NCBI GenBank assembly: GCA_934293575.1
Contig: CAKQYU010000012.1
Location: 1-64,000 of the forward strand
Source: an uncultured Lachnospiraceae bacterium
GTDB taxonomy: Bacteria > Bacillota > Clostridia > Lachnospirales > Lachnospiraceae
Direction: 5' to 3'
Length of the DNA: 64,000 nt
This document shows positions 60,922 to 64,000 of this stretch, piece by piece. Both the position numbers and the translations under genes were made by a program. The notes beneath the pieces are model-generated. The model made no database searches. It was not told the origin of the DNA and saw nothing but the letters and a program-made list of their open reading frames with translations. The first letter of the stretch is position 1; each line of letters begins with the position of its first letter.

Positions 60922-62139
60922 TTATAAAGCCTGAATTCTCTTTAATGCTTCTAATGTATTCTCATATGTTCCAAATGCAGTCAGACGGAAATATCCCTCT
61001 CCGCTCGGACCAAATCCGGAGCCCGGTGTTCCTACCACATTTGCATTTTCTAACAGGTAATCAAAGAACTCCCAAGAACTCATACCATCCGGAGTTGATA
61101 ACCAGATATATGGTGCATTCACTCCGCCTGATACCGTATAACCGGCTTCTTTCAAACCTTCCTTAATAACCTTTGCATTGTTCATATAATAAGCAATCTG
61201 CTTGGCAGTCTGCTTCTTACCTGCCTCGGAATAAACAGCCTCTCCTGCTCTTTGAATAATGTACGGAGCACCGTTAAACTTTGTTCCGTGTCTTCTTGCC
61301 CATAATGCATTCAATGAGGTACCGTTTGTATCCTTCAATTCTTTTGGAATTACCGTAAAGCCAAGACGGGTTCCGGTAAATCCTGCATTCTTTGAAAAGC
61401 TGCGCAGTTCAATTGCACAAGTTTTTGCTCCATCACATTCATAAATCGTATGCGGCACATCATCTTCGCTGATGTATGCCTCATATGCAGCATCATATAT
61501 AATCACTGCATGATTTTCATTTGCATAGTCCACCCATTTTTGTAACTGATCCTTCTTAATAGTAGCACCGGTTGGATTATTCGGAAAACATAAATAAATG
61601 ATATCCGGAACCTTAGCCGGCAATTCCGGTGCAAAGCCATTTTCAGCCTTACATGGCATATAAATTACATCTGACCAAAGCTCTGTTTCTTTATTATAAA
61701 CGCCGGTTCTTCCTGCCATCGCATTCGTATCTACATACACAGGATAAACCGGATCACACACAGCTATTTTGTTGTCAATTGAGAAAATTTCCTGAATATT
61801 ACCGGAATCACACTTTGCACCATCACTGATAAAAATTTCATCAATTGCAATCTCAACACCCCGAAGGCCATAGTCATTTTTGGCAATTGCACTTCTTAAA
61901 AATTCATAACCCAAATCAGGTGCATAACCTTTAAAGGTTTCCTTCACAGCCATTTCATCAACTGCCTTATGCAGACTGTCGATAATTGCAGGTGCAAGAG
62001 GCTGTGTAACATCACCGATACCCAAAGAGATTACCTCTCTGTCCGGATTGGCAGCCTTATATTCTCTTACCTTTTTTCCAATTGTTGAAAACAAATAGCT
62101 TCCCGGCAATTTTAAATAGTTATCATTTACTTTAAACAT
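60922..62139 (-). CDS. dapL: LL-diaminopimelate aminotransferase
   Basis: A 405-residue PLP enzyme that converts tetrahydrodipicolinate directly to LL-diaminopimelate, the short lysine/peptidoglycan route. It starts MFKVNDNYLKLPGSYLFSTI; IYLCFPNNPTGATIKKDQLQ and the PLP-lysine loop ELRSFSKNAGFTGTRLGFT are typical. AAGGAGG precedes the ATG. It is 15 bases after dapF. Confidence 0.96.
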   Translation of the reverse strand: MFKVNDNYLKLPGSYLFSTIGKKVREYKAANPDREVISLGIGDVTQPLAPAIIDSLHKAVDEMAVKETFKGYAPDLGYEFLRSAIAKNDYGLRGVEIAIDEIFISDGAKCDSGNIQEIFSIDNKIAVCDPVYPVYVDTNAMAGRTGVYNKETELWSDVIYMPCKAENGFAPELPAKVPDIIYLCFPNNPTGATIKKDQLQKWVDYANENHAVIIYDAAYEAYISEDDVPHTIYECDGAKTCAIELRSFSKNAGFTGTRLGFTVIPKELKDTNGTSLNALWARRHGTKFNGAPYIIQRAGEAVYSEAGKKQTAKQIAYYMNNAKVIKEGLKEAGYTVSGGVNAPYIWLSTPDGMSSWEFFDYLLENANVVGTPGSGFGPSGEGYFRLTAFGTYENTLEALKRIQAL

Positions 62140-62154
62140 GTTTTCCTCCTTCTG

Positions 62155-63000
62155 TCAGCCAACTGTTGAAATATCAATCTCTCCATCAAAAACAACAGTT
62201 GCCGGTCCTGTCATATAGACAAGATTTTCTTTTTTATCCCAACGAACCAGCAAATCTCCACCTAACAGATGCAGTGTGATTTCGTCGTTTGTAAATCCAT
62301 TCAGAATACAGGCAACTGTTGATGCGCAAGCCCCCGTACCACATGCCAATGTCTCTCCGGAACCTCTTTCCCATACTCGCATATTAACGGTATCCCGGTC
62401 TAAAATCTGTATAAATTCTGTATTGGTTCTCTTTGGAAAAACTTCATTACATTCAAAAGCCGGACCAACCTCCTCAAGAGGGAAACTTGCAGTATCATCC
62501 ACAAAAACGATACAATGCGGATTTCCCATTGAAACACAGGTCATTTTATATTCCTTTCCGTTTATGGTAATTGGCTCATCCACAACCTGTTCCTTGGCCG
62601 ACACGACCGGAACTTCCTTTGCAGTCAAAATCGGTGCTCCCATATTAACTGTAATCGTCGTTGCCTTTCCGTTTACTATATGTAAATCCAGATACTTGAT
62701 TCCGGCTAATGTTTCAATTGATATCCGGTTCTTATCGGTTAACCCATAATCATATACATACTTTGCAACACAACGGATTCCATTGCCACACATTTCTGCC
62801 TGCGAACCGTCTGCATTATACATATCCATCCGGAAATCAGCCTTATCCGACGGACAAATCAAAATCAATCCATCCGAACCGATTCCAAAATGACGGTCAC
62901 TTACCATCTTTGCTACTTCCGACGGATTATCAACCCGTTCTTTCAGACAATTCACATATACATAATCATTTCCCAAACCATGCATTTTTGTAAACTTCAT
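62155..63000 (-). CDS. dapF: Diaminopimelate epimerase
   Basis: A 281-residue PLP-independent epimerase that forms meso-diaminopimelate. The two catalytic cysteines are in AEMCGNGIRCVAKYV and GETLACGTGACAS; it begins MKFTKMHGLGNDYVYVNCL. It is the natural pathway partner of dapL immediately downstream. AGGAG lies before the ATG. Confidence 0.97.
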   Translation of the reverse strand: MKFTKMHGLGNDYVYVNCLKERVDNPSEVAKMVSDRHFGIGSDGLILICPSDKADFRMDMYNADGSQAEMCGNGIRCVAKYVYDYGLTDKNRISIETLAGIKYLDLHIVNGKATTITVNMGAPILTAKEVPVVSAKEQVVDEPITINGKEYKMTCVSMGNPHCIVFVDDTASFPLEEVGPAFECNEVFPKRTNTEFIQILDRDTVNMRVWERGSGETLACGTGACASTVACILNGFTNDEITLHLLGGDLLVRWDKKENLVYMTGPATVVFDGEIDISTVG

Positions 63001-63014
63001 AATTGGTCTCCTCT

Positions 63015-63557
63015 TTAAAATATATCCAAAACCATATGGGCGGTCTCTACCATTCCGATTCCGTTATCCATACTTTTTTTCTGCAAATAATGATGCGCTT
63101 CTTCCTCGGATAAACCTTTTTGCTTCATCAACATCATCTTTGCATGTGATATTATTTGCTTATCTTCTTCACTTCTTACTGCTGGTTTTGCCTTTTTCCG
63201 TTTTACTTCCCCATAAATTCTGTCATACATCAATTGTACATTTTCTACCAAATCTGCAGCCTTAATCGGCATGGATAGGCACACAATATCACTTGTGCTA
63301 CATTCGGAGTAGTATCTCTTTGATGCGACTAACAACATATGAAACGAATCCGGCAAATACTCCAGCATTTCATCATACATCATATCAACAAACTTATATC
63401 CACCGACTATAATTCCGTAATCCAAATCATCTACATAGGATATAACCTGGGCTGCTGTTGTACATGCTGCCAATACCTCAATTCCATTCCGCACCAATAA
63501 ATTCTTGATACTTTTGGCCTCCTCCAGCTTAGGAAATACGACGATTACACTAATCAT
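63015..63557 (-). CDS. ANTAR-domain response regulator
   Basis: A 180-residue RNA-binding regulator. The N-terminal two thirds is a receiver-like fold without the usual phospho-acceptor motif (DLDYGIIVGGYKFVDMM), so phosphorylation is doubtful. The C-terminal ANTAR helices read AKMMLMKQKGLSEEEAHHYL and MDNGIGMVETAHMVLDIF. ANTAR proteins prevent termination by binding paired hexaloop hairpins. It lies 45 bases after glutamine synthetase and before dapF-dapL, so nitrogen control is likely. GGAG precedes the ATG. Confidence 0.88.
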   Translation of the reverse strand: MISVIVVFPKLEEAKSIKNLLVRNGIEVLAACTTAAQVISYVDDLDYGIIVGGYKFVDMMYDEMLEYLPDSFHMLLVASKRYYSECSTSDIVCLSMPIKAADLVENVQLMYDRIYGEVKRKKAKPAVRSEEDKQIISHAKMMLMKQKGLSEEEAHHYLQKKSMDNGIGMVETAHMVLDIF

Positions 63558-63602
63558 ATTGTTACTCCTTGCTTATTCCAGAAAGTCATTTCTCAAAAAT
63601 CA

Positions 63603-64000
63603 TCAAATCTTATACAGATATTCATCAATCTCCCATGCAGTGACCTGTTCCCGGAAACAATTCCATTCATCGCGCTTAGCCTTCAGGTATTTTTCATGGA
63701 CATGCTCGCCCAATATTTCTTTCATAAATGCATCATCTTCAAAATAATGACATGCCTTACTTAAATTAGAAGGAATTGCTTCAATTCCTTTTTCCTGTAA
63801 CTCTTTTGAAGTTAAATCATATACATTACAATCAATGCTCTTCGAAATTTCCAATTCACGTTTCATTCCATCCAATCCTGCGGCAAGACAGCTTGCAAAC
63901 AACAGATACGGATTTGCAGCCGGATCCGGAGAACGTAACTCGATACGCATATTCGTTCCTCTTGTGGTTGGTATTCTTATCAATGGACTACGATTTCCTT
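63603..64000 (-). CDS. glnA: Glutamine synthetase, C-terminal part (runs off the window)
   Basis: About 132 codons of the C-terminal end of a type I glutamine synthetase: RIPTTRGTNMRIELRSPDPA followed by NPYLLFASCLAAGLDGMKRE, where the arginine-rich RIPTTRG and the E-x-R of RIELRSPD are glutamate/ATP contacts. The tail ends EQVTAWEIDEYLYKI. The frame is open to the window edge, so the start lies outside. It makes glutamine from glutamate and ammonia. An ANTAR regulator follows. Confidence 0.95.
   Translation of the reverse strand, partial: GNRSPLIRIPTTRGTNMRIELRSPDPAANPYLLFASCLAAGLDGMKRELEISKSIDCNVYDLTSKELQEKGIEAIPSNLSKACHYFEDDAFMKEILGEHVHEKYLKAKRDEWNCFREQVTAWEIDEYLYKI

Noticed and set aside
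1..64000. tRNA or rRNA genes
   Set aside because: No cloverleaf with TTC-loop signature and no rRNA-like stretch was found by eye in the intergenic gaps.

Overview
The window looks like chromosomal DNA of an AT-rich, low-GC Gram-positive anaerobe of the class Clostridia, most likely a gut Lachnospiraceae; I do not name a genus. Supporting signs are GGAGG-type ribosome sites with frequent TTG starts, a two-gene SufC/SufB-like Fe-S scaffold, DapL/DapF lysine synthesis, rubrerythrin and FprA oxygen defence, a FeoA-FeoB fusion, and an ANTAR regulator next to glutamine synthetase. No rRNA, tRNA, CRISPR array, intact transposase or phage module was found.

Layout. 1-5 kb: a response regulator start, an unknown protein, a small cysteine-rich gene broken by an 11-bp tandem duplication, a nucleotide-sugar-type epimerase, a TetR/ATC-hydrolase pair with a clear promoter-operator, and an aldo/keto reductase fragment. 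4-14 kb: two Na+/Ca2+-type antiporters, each behind a yybP-ykoY (Mn2+) riboswitch with a terminator; between them lie a two-component system, a redox operon (CXXC peptide, membrane ferredoxin, TlpA lipoprotein), a lipoprotein pair, and a TetR/methyltransferase unit sharing one operator sequence. 14-19 kb: an NSS transporter, a DUF4173/XRE/DUF2975 set, a LysR-MarR chimera and a LysR gene. 19-33 kb: pyrB with a ThrE exporter, decaying MATE genes, rubrerythrin, a second LysR facing a kinase-MATE operon, an iron alcohol dehydrogenase, the SufBC pair, a PurF paralogue that has lost its glutaminase site, and a repeat-bearing surface protein.

33-48 kb: an AGCS symporter, citrate synthase, purF-purB, PilZ, AzlCD, an SPFH/ribbon-helix-helix operon with a two-site operator, a deoxyinosine glycosylase, and FeoAB downstream of a purine-riboswitch-controlled FAD dehydrogenase. 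48-64 kb: DUF389, FprA, a soluble mini-chemoreceptor, an AI-2E transporter, a GH13 enzyme with an unusual tail, gatCAB, DHH, ilvE, dapL-dapF, ANTAR and the 3' part of glnA.

The strongest items are the riboswitch-terminator pairs, including a purine riboswitch whose geometry predicts an ON switch in front of an FAD dehydrogenase and possibly iron uptake; the nucleophile-less PurF paralogue; a TetR gene whose ribosome site points to an ATT start; a likely leaderless TetR that shares its operator with a methyltransferase; and a LysR-MarR fusion. The window also holds many broken genes (small Cys-rich protein, aldo/keto reductase, alpha/beta hydrolase, three MATE remnants), which suggests ongoing local decay.
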